NCBI GenBank assembly: GCA_907163375.1 | Contig: CAJQUW010007828.1 | Coordinates: forward strand, 331,001-395,000 | Direction: 5' to 3' | From: Prostheceraeus crozeri | Taxonomy: Eukaryota > Platyhelminthes > Polycladida > Euryleptidae | DNA: 64,000 nt | Shown: piece by piece, positions 23,220 through 33,300 of the stretch | Layout: every line of letters begins with the position of its first letter | Position numbering within the stretch: position 1 is the stretch's first letter | The notes under the pieces: model-generated | Seen by the model: only the letters and a program-made list of their open reading frames with translations | Told to the model about the DNA's origin: nothing | The model's database searches: none | Translations under genes and position numbers: made by a program

Positions 23220-23860
23220 GAAAATATGATGAGGCTCCGCGGAGGAAGCGAGTCTCTGTCAGTCTCGTCGTGTGTCTGTGCATGTGAGATCATGGCTCCA
23301 CTACTACTAAAGACTGACTTGAAGAAATGGCTAAGACATGGAGAGATTCAAAGGGAGTATTCGCTGGGAAAAGAGGGAGAGAAGTAAGGTCGTGTCTACA
23401 AAGCTTGGTGCGGGGCTTTGCCTTTGTCTTCTTCGACGAGTACACACAGAGGGGAGAGAGAGAGGGAGAAAGGTGCAGCACAAGGTTACGGCGTCTTGGT
23501 TGGATTTGGCAGGGAGCAGATGCACACAAGCATGAAAGAAGGAGAGAGAAGGGGAGGAGATTGGTGGTGGCGTTGCTGACACGCGCGCTTCTCAATCTCG
23601 CTACCTGTTCGCCGCCTACATCGATAGCCAGCAGCCGAGAGAGTAGAGAAAGTGTCCAACAACCGCGTATGTTGCCCTCCGCGACGCATCCGTCTTCCCC
23701 TCTCTCTTCGCTGTCACTACTACCGTGTATGGCGCCGCTCACTGCCGCCGCCAAGGCTGGTATTCGAGCTTCTCTGGTCGAGGCGAGCACCTGAGGATGG
23801 GAAGATGCTTTCAGTACCAATGTGACGGTCGAGGGTTGTCCAAAGTAACCTTTTGTATAC
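23220..23860 (+). promoter_or_regulatory. CpG-rich island 2, candidate promoter and first-exon region
   Basis: GC- and CpG-rich block with GA/CT tracts in AT-rich surroundings. The right part (about 23620-23860) shares ordered blocks TGGCGCCGCTCA, CACCTGAGG and GGTCGAGGGTTGTC with 26290-26545, so these two islands look like diverged duplicates. Frames of 155 codons (plus) and 176 codons (minus) overlap head-on; neither shows a domain, and in such GC-rich DNA long open frames arise easily. Confidence 0.45.
23292..23383 (+). CDS. Candidate first coding exon in CpG island 2
   Basis: ATG at 23292 lies in a good start context (A at -3, G at +4) and opens a frame beginning MAPLLLKTDLKKWLRHGEIQ and continuing to the donor AGAGAA followed by GTAAGG at 23384, with two bases left over. 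The frame would stop directly inside the intron if unspliced. A second ATG at 23327, in another frame, reaches the same donor on a codon boundary, so the reading frame is not certain. The amphipathic, charged sequence looks protein-like but I do not recognise it. Confidence 0.38.
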
Positions 23861-25916
23861 AGGCTGGCTGTCCTTTCTACATTTTCTTTGTCTTTCCGTG
23901 TTCCTCATTTTGACGATTGTAGGCTGTTCATTTCATCTGCTTTCTTGTCCTCATTATCCGTTCATTCTGTCTCAGTAGTCGATAGTGACCAGCATTGGCC
24001 CTCTGCACCTTTCCAGCCTCCGTTTGAAAGTTTTCTTCAAACGTTTTAACACAAAAAATAACATTTTTTCAACCACTACTTATTGAACATATTGTGTCAC
24101 AAAGATTTGGAAGGAAGGGACTTCCATGGACCATGTCGTGCTACAGACGGGGCTATTTAACGTATCTCTATCAGGACAGCACAATTCTTGAGATGAAACA
24201 TCGCAGCACGAAAACTCCGTGGCTTTCCGCGACCATCAAGAATTCTTATATGCAAGCTTTATGGAATGAATTGTAGCATCACAAATCTATAACTGAAAGA
24301 TGAAAATTGCTGGTCACTGTGCTTATTTTCGACTTTGTCGATGTGCTATGAGCTTACAGCTTCAGTGTTCTGCTCCGTCACGTAGAATAATATCGCGTTG
24401 AGCAATAGTTATTGATCCAGAAGTAAATTTTAAAAACGCAGTCGTACGGTTCTGCGGTGTCTAGAGCTGTCTTTTGCTGACTTACACGACGGGTTAGATG
24501 ATGGACTAGGCTTGCTGTCTTCTTAAGAGGATAGAACATGCAAACCGGGAAATTGGCTGTGCAATGTTATGCCATGTTTTCATTCTGTTAGTTGAGTTAT
24601 TGTTAAGTAATAGATAATGAAGAGGTGTAAAGGCAATGTCCTACTCAGAGTGGTCTAACTAAGAACTGCAATTTTCAGTAAATTCCGCAATTACGGTAGA
24701 TCAGCCGCAAATTTTGTTGGGTCAGGTAATTCGTCCAAAAATTAAATAAGATTAAATTAGTTGGGTGGTTAGAGTATCAAGATTTTCTTAATCTTTTTTA
24801 TGGTATGGAAATATTCCTTAGTCAATAAAGAAGCGTTGATTTCTCACAGATATTCCCTGCTACATGCAGTTTATCAAATATTCCAAGAGTCTGAGGCCGA
24901 ATCAAAGTGTCATATTCTAACATGTTAGAATGTTGAAGCTTTGTTATTAGCTGTTTGATAATGACACCTAGAGTGGCATTAGATGAAATTCAAATATGTC
25001 ATATCACCGTTAGAAATCATGAGATATCTTGAATAAATTTTCATTTTTTACCCTCATAATCGAAAAAAGTATTTTTTCATCGACCAAGAAGTTGGTATCA
25101 ATGGAGAACATGGAGTACGTGCGAACTGAGAAATCTTGGGGCCTTGTTATTGCCGCATAGCGATGTGGATGCAGTGCGAGTATTGATGAGGAAATACAGT
25201 GCTGGCCAAAAGTAGCGAAAAATATCAATGAGCTGTAATTTTCTTATTATGCAACATTTTGCGTGCATATATGTGAACAGAGATTCATGAATTTCGCTCC
25301 AATTATTTGCTGGCTTGATCTTTTAAACGCAATGTAAACGATCCTGAGCAGTATGATATTCTAGCATGCATCTAAAAGATTCTACAGACGTTTTGTGATT
25401 TCATCTTCAATGGCCAGTTACGTTGCTGCTTTTCAGAAATGGATAGTTCTATTAAATGAGATTTCTTTCTTGAATATAGAAGATGCCGTCCTCATGCTAT
25501 AAAACACCCATTTTTCATTACTTATCAGTTTATCAGGTTTAATGGTGTTCTATTCATTAAACGTCGCAGATCAAATTCCCCAGATACCACCAAATTACCA
25601 AATTTCACAGATATGATAATGTGAACTCAATGAGAGAAAGAGGTCGGTCTGATTCGCACATGCGCCCACCACTAAAAGTTCTGATCACAATATTACAAGT
25701 TTTTCCTTCTCTAATGAGTCCTTTAACAGATTAGCAAAAACTTTCACCATTACTGTCACATGCACCGAGGACTTTTATTTGAATTCAGCTTGTAGAGCCG
25801 TTATAAACTCTTGTTGAGATATCTTATATCCTCTCTATACTGGGATAGCAAAGATGGCTAGCAATCCGACCTCTATGACATCAATGCATTTAAGAGTCCA
25901 TGATATCAATAAATGA
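23861..25916. other. AT-rich stretch with short open frames only
   Basis: A 60-codon frame at 24094-24276 is less AT-biased than its surroundings and might be part of an exon or an old element, but has no supporting splice pair or domain. The rest is noncoding AT-rich DNA. Confidence 0.4.
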
Positions 25917-25985
25917 GGCATAGACTTCTAAATTTCTGATTTCTCTAATTAGAAAAAAAGAAATTAGAAACTTAGAAGTCTATGC
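25917..25985. repeat. Long near-perfect hairpin, about 69 bp
   Basis: GCATAGACTTCTAA at the left pairs with TTAGAAGTCTATGC at the right; the inner parts (TTTCTGATTTCTCTAATT and its complement) also pair with small interruptions, leaving almost no loop. It is bounded by the CATAGA word seen in other small hairpins of the window. Probably a miniature inverted-repeat element. Confidence 0.7.
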
Positions 25986-26261
25986 ATAGATTTACGGAGA
26001 TATGTAACGAAGATATACATGAAATGATTATCTTTGGCATAGAAGTGTAACGCATCGACGATATTTAGTTGAAGGTGATGTTAAAAAGGTTAAGCGGTTT
26101 GAATTCACTTGATACTTAAATCTATGACAGTAAATTAACATAGAAAAAATGTCATATTTTTAACTACATTGATTAGATATAGACATATTCAACATTACTT
26201 ATCAGTATTCCCCATTTCCAACCTGTAACCTGTGTGGATCAAATGATGTAACAATAGAAAC
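25986..26261. other. AT-rich spacer
   Basis: No feature seen. Confidence 0.4.
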
Positions 26262-26381
26262 ATGATGAGTTTTAAATCAAACAGATTCTCCATCTCGCAT
26301 CAGTTGCCCTTCCGCATTTGTCGTCTCTCTCCGCTGTCTTTCTCTGCCGTCTGTGGCGCCGCTCAATGCACAGACATTTCG
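26262..26381 (+). CDS. Candidate first exon in CpG island 3
   Basis: ATG ATG at 26262 opens a 40-codon segment (MMSFKSNRFSISHQLPFRIC onward) that ends on a codon boundary at a donor, TTTCG followed by GTGAGA, at 26382. The surroundings (26270-26700) are GC-richer than the flanks and related to CpG island 2. Evidence against: a 127-codon minus-strand frame (26272-26655) covers the same DNA and is equally open, so the sense strand is uncertain. No family recognised on either strand. Confidence 0.28.
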
Positions 26382-26802
26382 GTGAGATCTCTTCTCTGTT
26401 TTGCTGGCTCTGCAAATGGTCTATCAAAAGGGAAGCGAACACCTGAGGGACAAGACAGTCCATCATAACAATCAACTGCTGCGGAGGAGAAGATGTAACA
26501 ATCCTTTCAATGTCTTCAATGTGCCGGTCGAGGGTTGTCGAGTGTTGCACGAATTTCTCCATCACTGTGCGTCGGTGCGCGTTGAGAGGGTCAATGCAGC
26601 ATCTTTGACAGCCGAATTCAATGAGACGGAAGAATTGGAGGGACGGAGCTTTCATCTCGATAGAATGCTTGTGTTAGAGAAAGGTGTTGAATGGGTGGCA
26701 AAGATTACCTGCTGGTTCCCAACGTGTCACATTGTCTTTCAAGACAGAAAACACTTCCAAATGACAAGTGGCCGTCCCTTGAGATGGAGCTTTACGCTTT
26801 GA
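26382..26802. promoter_or_regulatory. GC-richer segment (island 3) related to island 2
   Basis: It carries CACCTGAGG at about 26442 and GGTCGAGGGTTGTC at about 26526, in the same order as in island 2 (23788 and 23827). Both strands are open over much of it (26401-26802 plus; 26272-26655 minus). I read it as a duplicated promoter or 5'-UTR-type segment, not a proven gene. Confidence 0.3.
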
Positions 26803-27399
26803 TGCTTCACGAATATCTCAACAGCGGCTCTTGCATTTCTCAGGTTACAAAAAGATCAGAAATGTCAGTCCTTGTACGAAGCAGAGATTTCTCAAGCCTT
26901 CACAGACATCGGATCTTCAGCGATATTGAACATGCAGCACTTCATAGATATCTCTCTCTTAATGATAATAACAAGATTTCTATTGAAGTGACTGAAAGCA
27001 GTGAATTTTGTGATTGTTCTTCTAACATTTTCTAACGAATATGTCAACATGACTATAAGCGCGGTTTTTTGTATGTGTATCCTCTCAATATTTCACGTCG
27101 CCAGTACGAAGGACACAACAAATTTATCTGCTTAAGATTCGCAATTACATCATTTTAAGCATAGATGTGATATAAGTTGCATATTACACCATGTTTTCAT
27201 ACAATACAGCACTACAGACTATCCCTGGAAATAAAAATCATAAACATCTACGATTGCCAAAGTCGTAGTGAGTTGATTTTCATCTTCACATGGTTCATAA
27301 GTCCCTAGGTGGTAGACTGCATTTCTTACTCAGACTTTTAGCATGTCATGAAGCAGTCATTACGCCGTTGTTGCTCATGTAGGTAGTCACTGACCTCCC
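26803..27399. other. AT-rich spacer
   Basis: No feature recognised; the plus-strand frame at 26691-27035 reaches into it but lacks support. Confidence 0.4.
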
Positions 27400-28240
27400 A
27401 TCGACCCGAGGGAGGGTGTGACCTGCATGTGTCTTGAGATGCAGGCGTGTGGTCTCTGACGACACAACGGTTTTTCTCGCCCCTCTCGTGGCATCAGCAG
27501 GCGGTGTCCGTCGTTATCAGTTGAACAGGGAGTTGTCGGCAGGTGGTGTTTCTTTGCCGCTCTCCGTGGGCGGCGTTCCCTTTACTGCGTGCGTAACGGC
27601 TGACCAGGCTGTGTTGCGTCGGTGAGCTGTGAGACGGCTGCCACGGAATTCACAATTCCGACGTTCTGATGGCGATAGAAGTGGAGCTACGCAGTTAGTG
27701 TCTCTGACCGCCCGTGTCGAGTGCTTCTGCTGCATGCGACGGGGGCGCGCATGTGTGTGTGTGTTGGGCTGCTGTTCAGGACACAGTCCGAGTCTCGCCA
27801 CATGCAGCGACGCAATCATGACGCACGAAGAGCGCATGTGTGTGCGTGTACCGGAGGGAGACAGCAGCAGCAGCAGCTTGCTGGAGTTGAGTGGCAAGTT
27901 GCAGACGGGTGAGTGCGTGTCTGCCGTCACACCACGATCGGTAGCGGGCTTCTTTTGTCGGCTGCGCGTGCGCTATCGAGTGCAACTTCACACCTCGCAA
28001 TCGATAAGGCAGCGGCCGCGGGGAGAGAGGGGCGTGTCCTCTCTGTGCGTTCATTTCAGTGCGGTTGGGATTGACGCGGTGGCGATGGAAGAGAGAGTGA
28101 ACTGTGCTGGTCCTACCCCCACCATGCGCATGTTTCCGGTGTTCCTGCCTGTGGGTGGCTACAGTGACAGTTACTGGAAGGCCTCACGGACGGCAATGCC
28201 TCGATATTTGACTCGTATTTCATCGAGAACTGAGCTCTGA
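27400..28240 (+). promoter_or_regulatory. CpG-rich island 4, candidate promoter
   Basis: Strong CpG enrichment with GGCGGTGTC, GGGCGGCG and GGGGCGTGTC GC-box-like words, in contrast to the flanks. A 203-codon plus-strand frame (27629-28240) spans most of it, overlapped by open minus-strand frames. GGGGCGTGTC recurs, on the minus strand, in the related short repeats at 36.3 and 38.1 kb. Confidence 0.45.
27818..27908 (+). CDS. Candidate first coding exon in CpG island 4
   Basis: ATG at 27818 (context ATCATGA, A at -3) opens MTHEERMCVRVPEGDSSSSS followed by LLELSGKLQT, reaching an excellent donor, ACGG followed by GTGAGTGCG, at 27909; one base is left over. The serine run is an (AGC)n tract at 27863-27877. 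Acidic, Ser-rich N-termini of this sort are common in transcription factors, but no domain is present. The same frame stays open for 330 bp past the donor, so an unspliced reading cannot be excluded. Confidence 0.4.
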
Positions 28241-28294
28241 CCAATTAGTGTCCACTTGTGTGGGCATCGCCTGCTATTCCACTTCTCGACGTTA

Positions 28295-28692
28295 TTATTT
28301 CGTTAGTGCGTTGGCATTCGAACCCGGTGTTCGTTCCACTTTGACGCAAGTACATGGCATGTCAAGTTCTTTCACAATGGATGACAAGTATCTGTTGAAG
28401 TCAGGTCTTCTGTTCTGGCCTGAATATTGGTGAACCAAGGAAGACAAGAATCCTGATTAACCATGGATCTATACCTACACCTAGTTTTGTTATATGGGAC
28501 TCTCCCCGGTTTTACCTTTGGTCTCGAGGGATGTAATAATAATATTAATAAAATCACGGCCGCAAAAAAGGTTGTGATATACTAAAAAAAAAGTTTGATT
28601 GATCATACGCCTCAGTAATGACAATCGTGAGGCTTACTACAATTAGCAATAAACGAACACCGGGTTCGAATGCCAACGCACTAACGAAATAA
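28295..28692. repeat. 41-bp perfect inverted repeat flanking 316 bp
   Basis: The 41 bases at 28295-28335 (starting TTATTTCGTTAGTGCG) are repeated exactly, inverted, at 28652-28692. On the right copy the sequence CCGGGTTCGAATGCC resembles a tRNA T-arm / B box. The spacer holds a LINE 3'-end-like segment ending in a GCCTCA...TGAGGC hairpin. It may be the terminal repeats of a DNA element or the scar of an inverted duplication. Confidence 0.85.
28440..28640 (+). mobile_element. LINE 3'-end-like segment, copy 1
   Basis: It shares with 29080-29215 an AATAATAA(A/G)ATCACG word, an A-rich run and a closing hairpin, GCCTCA, loop, TGAGGC (28611-28633 here). The layout suggests the 3' tail of the same LINE family as the endonuclease-bearing fragment that follows. 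Coding part absent, so severely 5'-truncated. Confidence 0.5.
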
Positions 28693-28744
28693 GTAATGAC
28701 ATTAGAACCATGTTAGTCATACAAAGGACGTGTAATAATAATAA

Positions 28745-29215
28745 TCATCGCTCACCGAAAATGAGCGAGTGAAAATACTGTGGGATTTCGAAATCCGGAC
28801 AGACCGCCATATAACAGCACACGGAGGCCCGACATAGTGATTGTAGACAAGACGACGAAGATGGCTCTCCTGATTGATACAGCTGTACCTAATAATCACA
28901 ACATCTGTACAAAAGAACAAGAGAAGATCATCAAGTATCAGGATTTACGACTAGAAGTAATGAGGCTGTGGAACGTAAAAGCTGAAGTCGTTCCACTAGT
29001 TATCGGGTCTCTTGATGCCCATAGCCCAAAACTGAATCAATACTTGCAGACGATCCCTGGTCATCTTCAGATTAGTGCTTGATCTCCCTGAGTCATGATA
29101 GGACTCCGAGGTCAATGCTCCGTTCCGACCGGAAAAATAATAAGATCACGTGGTTGAGAACAAAAAAAAGTCGTGTATTTAATCAAAGCCTCAATATTGA
29201 TAATCGTGAGGCAAC
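28745..29215 (+). mobile_element. LINE fragment with restriction-like endonuclease (R2-group type)
   Basis: The protein-like part reads NERVKILWDFEIRTDR, then in the next frame RRPDIVIVDKTTKMALLID, followed by EKIIKYQDLRLEVMRLW and EVVPLVIGSL and a stop at 29080. The PD-(14 residues)-D spacing followed by the KY motif is the restriction-like endonuclease signature at the C-terminus of R2/Hero/NeSL-type non-LTR retrotransposons. One frameshift near 28803 separates the KILWDFEIRTDR part from the rest. Upstream zinc-knuckle and reverse-transcriptase parts are missing. The 3' tail runs to a GCCTCA...TGAGGC hairpin at 29191-29212. Confidence 0.8.
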
Positions 29216-29284
29216 AAATGACGTTTTACAAGTAACACACGAAAGTTGAAGTCAATAACAACAATGAAAAAATGCAAACTGAAA

Positions 29285-30101
29285 TTAAGAGAAACCACTA
29301 TTAGATAGCCTTATCATCGTGACAATAACTGATCTATGACGGTAGGAAGAGATCACTTTAGGCTTGCGATACGATTTTAAGTATGCATTTACTTCGGGGG
29401 ATAGTTTGTGCAGAGGGTGAGTAGCATCACTGACGAAATTGTTGAATAATCGTAACCCCAATAAAAGACGACGATAGTCCAGCGGAAGGAAATTATTGCA
29501 GACACAACTTGTAGTCCCACAGATGATTTTATGTCCTCTCGACTGTACCATTTCCATTTGATTGCTTTCTTTAGCCTGAAGATTGCAAAAAACAGGCGCT
29601 GCATAGTCCATGATTCCTCTTATGCAATTGTTGTATATCATAACCAGATCATCCTTACTTATAAATGGCTTCAATTGCCTTAGGACCGATAATTTAGATG
29701 ATGCCCGCTTGGTAATATTTGTAACACGAGACGATGTCAATAACACGAGATCAATGTGACACCAAGAAATTTTATAGTTTAACAGACGTGTTAGTCGGGA
29801 TCGGTTCATATGTAACTCGAAATAAGGAGAACCTAAACACGAAAACCACTGTTTGCTAGCTTAGACATGGGAGCTATAAAGCATTTGCTTCGACGAACTG
29901 TTCTGTACAACGGAATTGAAAATTTTCCCGACTATGGTAGGACTGATGGGGACATATGATGAAGACGTAGTGAAGGATCCTCAACCAAAGCATATGTTTG
30001 CAAAGAAGTCTTTCCACGCAGTCAACAGCACTGTATTCTGACTTGCGCCGTGCCATCTTCACAACGATGAGCGAGCATTCTGCACGCGCTCTTCTTTCCA
30101 A
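29285..30101 (-). mobile_element. CR1/L2/jockey-type LINE reverse-transcriptase tail, decayed
   Basis: The minus-strand frame at 29285-29809 encodes the classical polymerase thumb and tail: RVTNITKRASSKLSVLRQLK, DLVMIYNNCIRGIMDYAAPV, then QMEMVQSRGHKIICG and LLLGLRLFNNFV. Upstream (about 29770-29785) the alternative frame gives KFLGVT, the hallmark preceding these blocks, so a single-base shift lies near 29774. The reading to 30101 (frame with SAVDCVERLLCKHMLWL) is compatible with the palm end but weakly supported. The 3' tail lies at 29220-29285. 5'-truncated and inactive. Confidence 0.86.
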
Positions 30102-30517
30102 AGGAAGTTGCTTTTTTCATTGATTTGATTGACATTTTATATTTCTTGAAGATGTTTCATATGCAGAATTTATAAGTTATCAAAATATGAATGCAAGGGT
30201 TGACTAAAAATTATTGAGGCTTTTTCCGTAGACCAACTGAATTGACGATTTTGCTATTTTCGATGATAAGCGTAAGACATTTATGGCTTTAGCTTATTAT
30301 TTATCAAGAATGCGATGAAAGCAATTAAATGCACCTTTCTTGAGCACGCTCTGAAAAAATCTGCATTCTAAACAACTGGTCAAAACATTTGATACAGTTT
30401 CCAAAAATGACCGTCAGTTGTGTCTCGCTGCGCGCACGAGATGATAAAATATTATTCTATAATAATCAGATAATATGTAAATCGAAAAGACCTTTTTTAG
30501 CCAGATAATTGCTAGAA
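30102..30517. other. AT-rich spacer
   Basis: Nothing recognised. Confidence 0.4.
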
Positions 30518-31005
30518 CCACAGAATTAGACAGGTCGTCTCTTCTTCTGTTTGACTAGAAAGGAAACATTGGAACATGTAGCGTAAATGAAATGGCGCAA
30601 TCTCCTGACTGAATACCATAGCAATCAAACAATGAGCAGCCAGTTCAACATTAAACACGCCAAATTGTGCAAAGTTTCAGTGACTGCCATCAACCGGATC
30701 ACACAGCAAAGAGACACAGTCGATGTCAAGTTCTACAGAGAAGTTTGTGATCGTTTTTTCATACGCCTGCTAACTTTTTTTAAAATGATCGGAGGACCCA
30801 ACATTATTGAGAAAACTTTTGCACAATGATCTGAATTCTTCGAATCAGAAGGAGTCGTGGCGATCGGAGCATTTTGAAGGAATTCAGAGCAATCCGCAAG
30901 CGACGCACGGCTGTTTTACCTATCTCTGTAAGGTATTAAAAATTTCTTTTTGCCCACTTATTAAGTTCCTGCATGTGCCATCTGTTTGAATCAGTTTGCA
31001 CTTCA
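30518..31005 (+). mobile_element. Dispersed repeat copy 2, about 488 bp
   Basis: Inverse copy of 12495-12979, from CACAGAATTAGACAGG to CAGTTTGCACTTC. The two open frames present in copy 1 (64 and 60 codons) are also open here, the first extended to 80 codons, and the HTH-like stretch AKLCKVSVTAINRITQQ is identical. Conservation of a reading frame in two diverged copies suggests descent from a coding transposon, but the ends and target duplication are not defined. Confidence 0.72.
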
Positions 31006-32677
31006 TCGGATTTTAGACCATAGATATGGTATTTCATCTTCTCTCATGGAAGTCACAATAATTTTTAGTCACACCTTACAGAAATGCAAATTTCAGATGT
31101 TCTAAGTCGGTGAGCCTGTTCCAATTATTTTCTTACCTGAAAAAGACAATAGAATCACTAATCCAAATCGCCTCGTTGGCTTCAATCGATCTTGCTGAAT
31201 CCATAGATATCAGAAGCATGTTAGTATGAAGATGCCTAGGAATGCTAAGTAAAAGTGAAATACATTCAATCAAACGTCACTCTAATTCATTATGCTGTAA
31301 AGATCTCTGCATTATGAGAAGGGAATGCAGCGATCACCGAACCTGATCCACAACCTGTTCCGCTGATCGCCTTGGTGTACGAGACATCTCTGCTGCAGTC
31401 ACAGTCGCAATACCGTCTCTACGGCAGTCACCGTCGATGTGCACGAATTGATCTTAAGAAAGAAGTGAACACATCTCATTGTCACATGAAAAACGTGAAC
31501 TGTCTTCACACTGCTGTTCAATTGCATTTGGTGAAGAGTACTTAATGCCCAGTTATAATAGGAGCGCACGAGAGGAAAACTTCCTGTTCCGCAGATCATT
31601 GTGTAAAATTTCTATAGGTTGCATAGTTAAACTTAATCAGAATGCTTAGATGCGTAGTTAACCAGATAGCTTTAGTTTAATGGTGTCACGATTCGGATTT
31701 AACTACCTAATGACCCGACTTGAAAACTCCCTGGCCAAACCGATCCATGAATTGTAAGTTCACGGATAGTCAAAATAATAGAAATTCCAGTTTTAGCTTT
31801 TTAAAATGCAAAAGTTTTATCGACCATCAACGGCACTTACACGAATAGGCAAAGCGAGTATGTAGCGGCAATTCCCAGTCAAGAGTTGAATTTTCTGTTC
31901 AAAAACGACAATATATTCTTATTGTTTGCTTATTATTATTTATTCTTTTCTTATTGTTGTTAAACGACATTATATTCCTTTCTTCCTCACTAAGATAAAG
32001 TAAAACAAATATTTACCCACATTTTCGCTTTTTGCTTTGTCAAGGATGTCATGATGACTGAATTACAAGAACGGTGAAATAATTTGAAAAAAAATAAATT
32101 AATAAAATAAATAAAAAAAATAAAATAATAGAAAAAATAAAATTTGAAATAACAGGATGGGATATAGGACAGAGTGATGCTGTGTCATAACATAGAGCAT
32201 CATAAAAACGTAACTCTCCTTTGTATTACAGTCGAATTTCAATTCAAGTTAAATTTCTAAAACACGACAAGTACTTCGGCGTCTCGCGTCTTCAACGGTC
32301 GATAGAAGTGGGTGGACTACTAGAAAATTGCTAAAATTCTCTAATTTGTGCATTATTTAGCTTGCAAAAGACATATAGAATGGTTAGAAAATTTCTCTGG
32401 AACTTTGAAGAGATGAGATATCTATGCTGTCGACGTCTTGAGTGGACAATAGATTGCTATGATGTCACCAGCCTGCATTACCTTCGTACACTTCAGCATT
32501 CGAAGATCCAATCTCTCCCACTGTTTCAAAGGCGGTTTTTGTGGGAGGTACTGGGAGTGCTAATGTTCTCTGGGCTGGACTACCGGTGAGGTGGTACAAA
32601 GTTCCGCCCTTGAGAAGATAGACGTCTCTTACCAAGACTCTAAACAGAAAATTTCGATCGTCTGAGCAAATGTTTTC
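31006..32677 (+). other. Noncoding stretch with one unassigned open segment (31305-31545)
   Basis: Mostly AT-rich, with A-rich simple sequence at 32085-32145. At about 31305-31545 the plus strand is open for about 80 codons without an ATG start (AAITEPDPQPVPLIALVYET, later CARIDLKKEVNTSHCHMKN) and less AT-rich than its flanks. It may be a piece of an exon or an old element. No splice borders or family recognised. Confidence 0.3.
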
Positions 32678-33300
32678 TTGCTTTACACAAGACGTAAATG
32701 TTGTGTCATATGTCTTCTGCTTTTGGCATGTATATACGTCTGCTTACATGTATCACTTGTGAGGATGCTTCTATCGTTACGAAATCTTGATAGCAATATT
32801 TTGAGAAGGGCGGTTCTAAACCCTTTCATTCTTTGTTTCATCTCTGCTGTGTACTGTCTTCCGAAACAGAGAGACATGCTAATGCTTGTGAAGCCATTTT
32901 GTTATTTCTATATGAAAGAATTTTTCGTTTTATTTGCCTCGTAGGTCATTTGTATAGGCAGTATTCCATTTCTTTTTTCTGCTTTAGATTGTCTGTGATT
33001 TCTCTAAACATTTTTCCTGATGGACCGAAACGTTGAGGTCGGAATGATATCTAAATTTTACTCGTTTCTCTGTTATATCATGATTCTGTCATGTTTTATG
33101 GATTGTGACTGACGAATGACAGTATCTCAAGTCCGCCGAATACTGCGACTATGTATGATCGTCCATCTGTTCTACATACAAGAGCAACAGGTGTAGACAA
33201 GTTGGGTTCAAGTCATATATTTGCATGGAAAATCACTCATATTATCAGTTGATATTGATTTGGACTATAGATCATGGTACTTATGGGTTATCTCACCCAA
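32678..33300. other. Unassigned stretch with a Penelope-terminus-like word
   Basis: CTGATGGACCGAAACGTTGAG at 33017-33037 resembles the conserved end motif of Penelope-like elements, but no protein-coding part of such an element is recognisable nearby. Short open frames at 32678-33036 look like chance. Confidence 0.25.

Noticed and set aside
23290-23820. Overlapping 176-codon minus and 155-codon plus proteins in CpG island 2
   Set aside because: Open frames on both strands are expected in GC-rich DNA; no domain is visible; only the short ATG-to-donor segment was kept as a candidate.
28652-28692. tRNA gene fragment in the 41-bp inverted repeat
   Set aside because: Only a T-arm-like stretch is present, with no other tRNA part.
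33017-33037. Penelope-like terminus with hammerhead core
   Set aside because: A single short word without stem II or neighbouring element sequence; too weak to call as a feature on its own.
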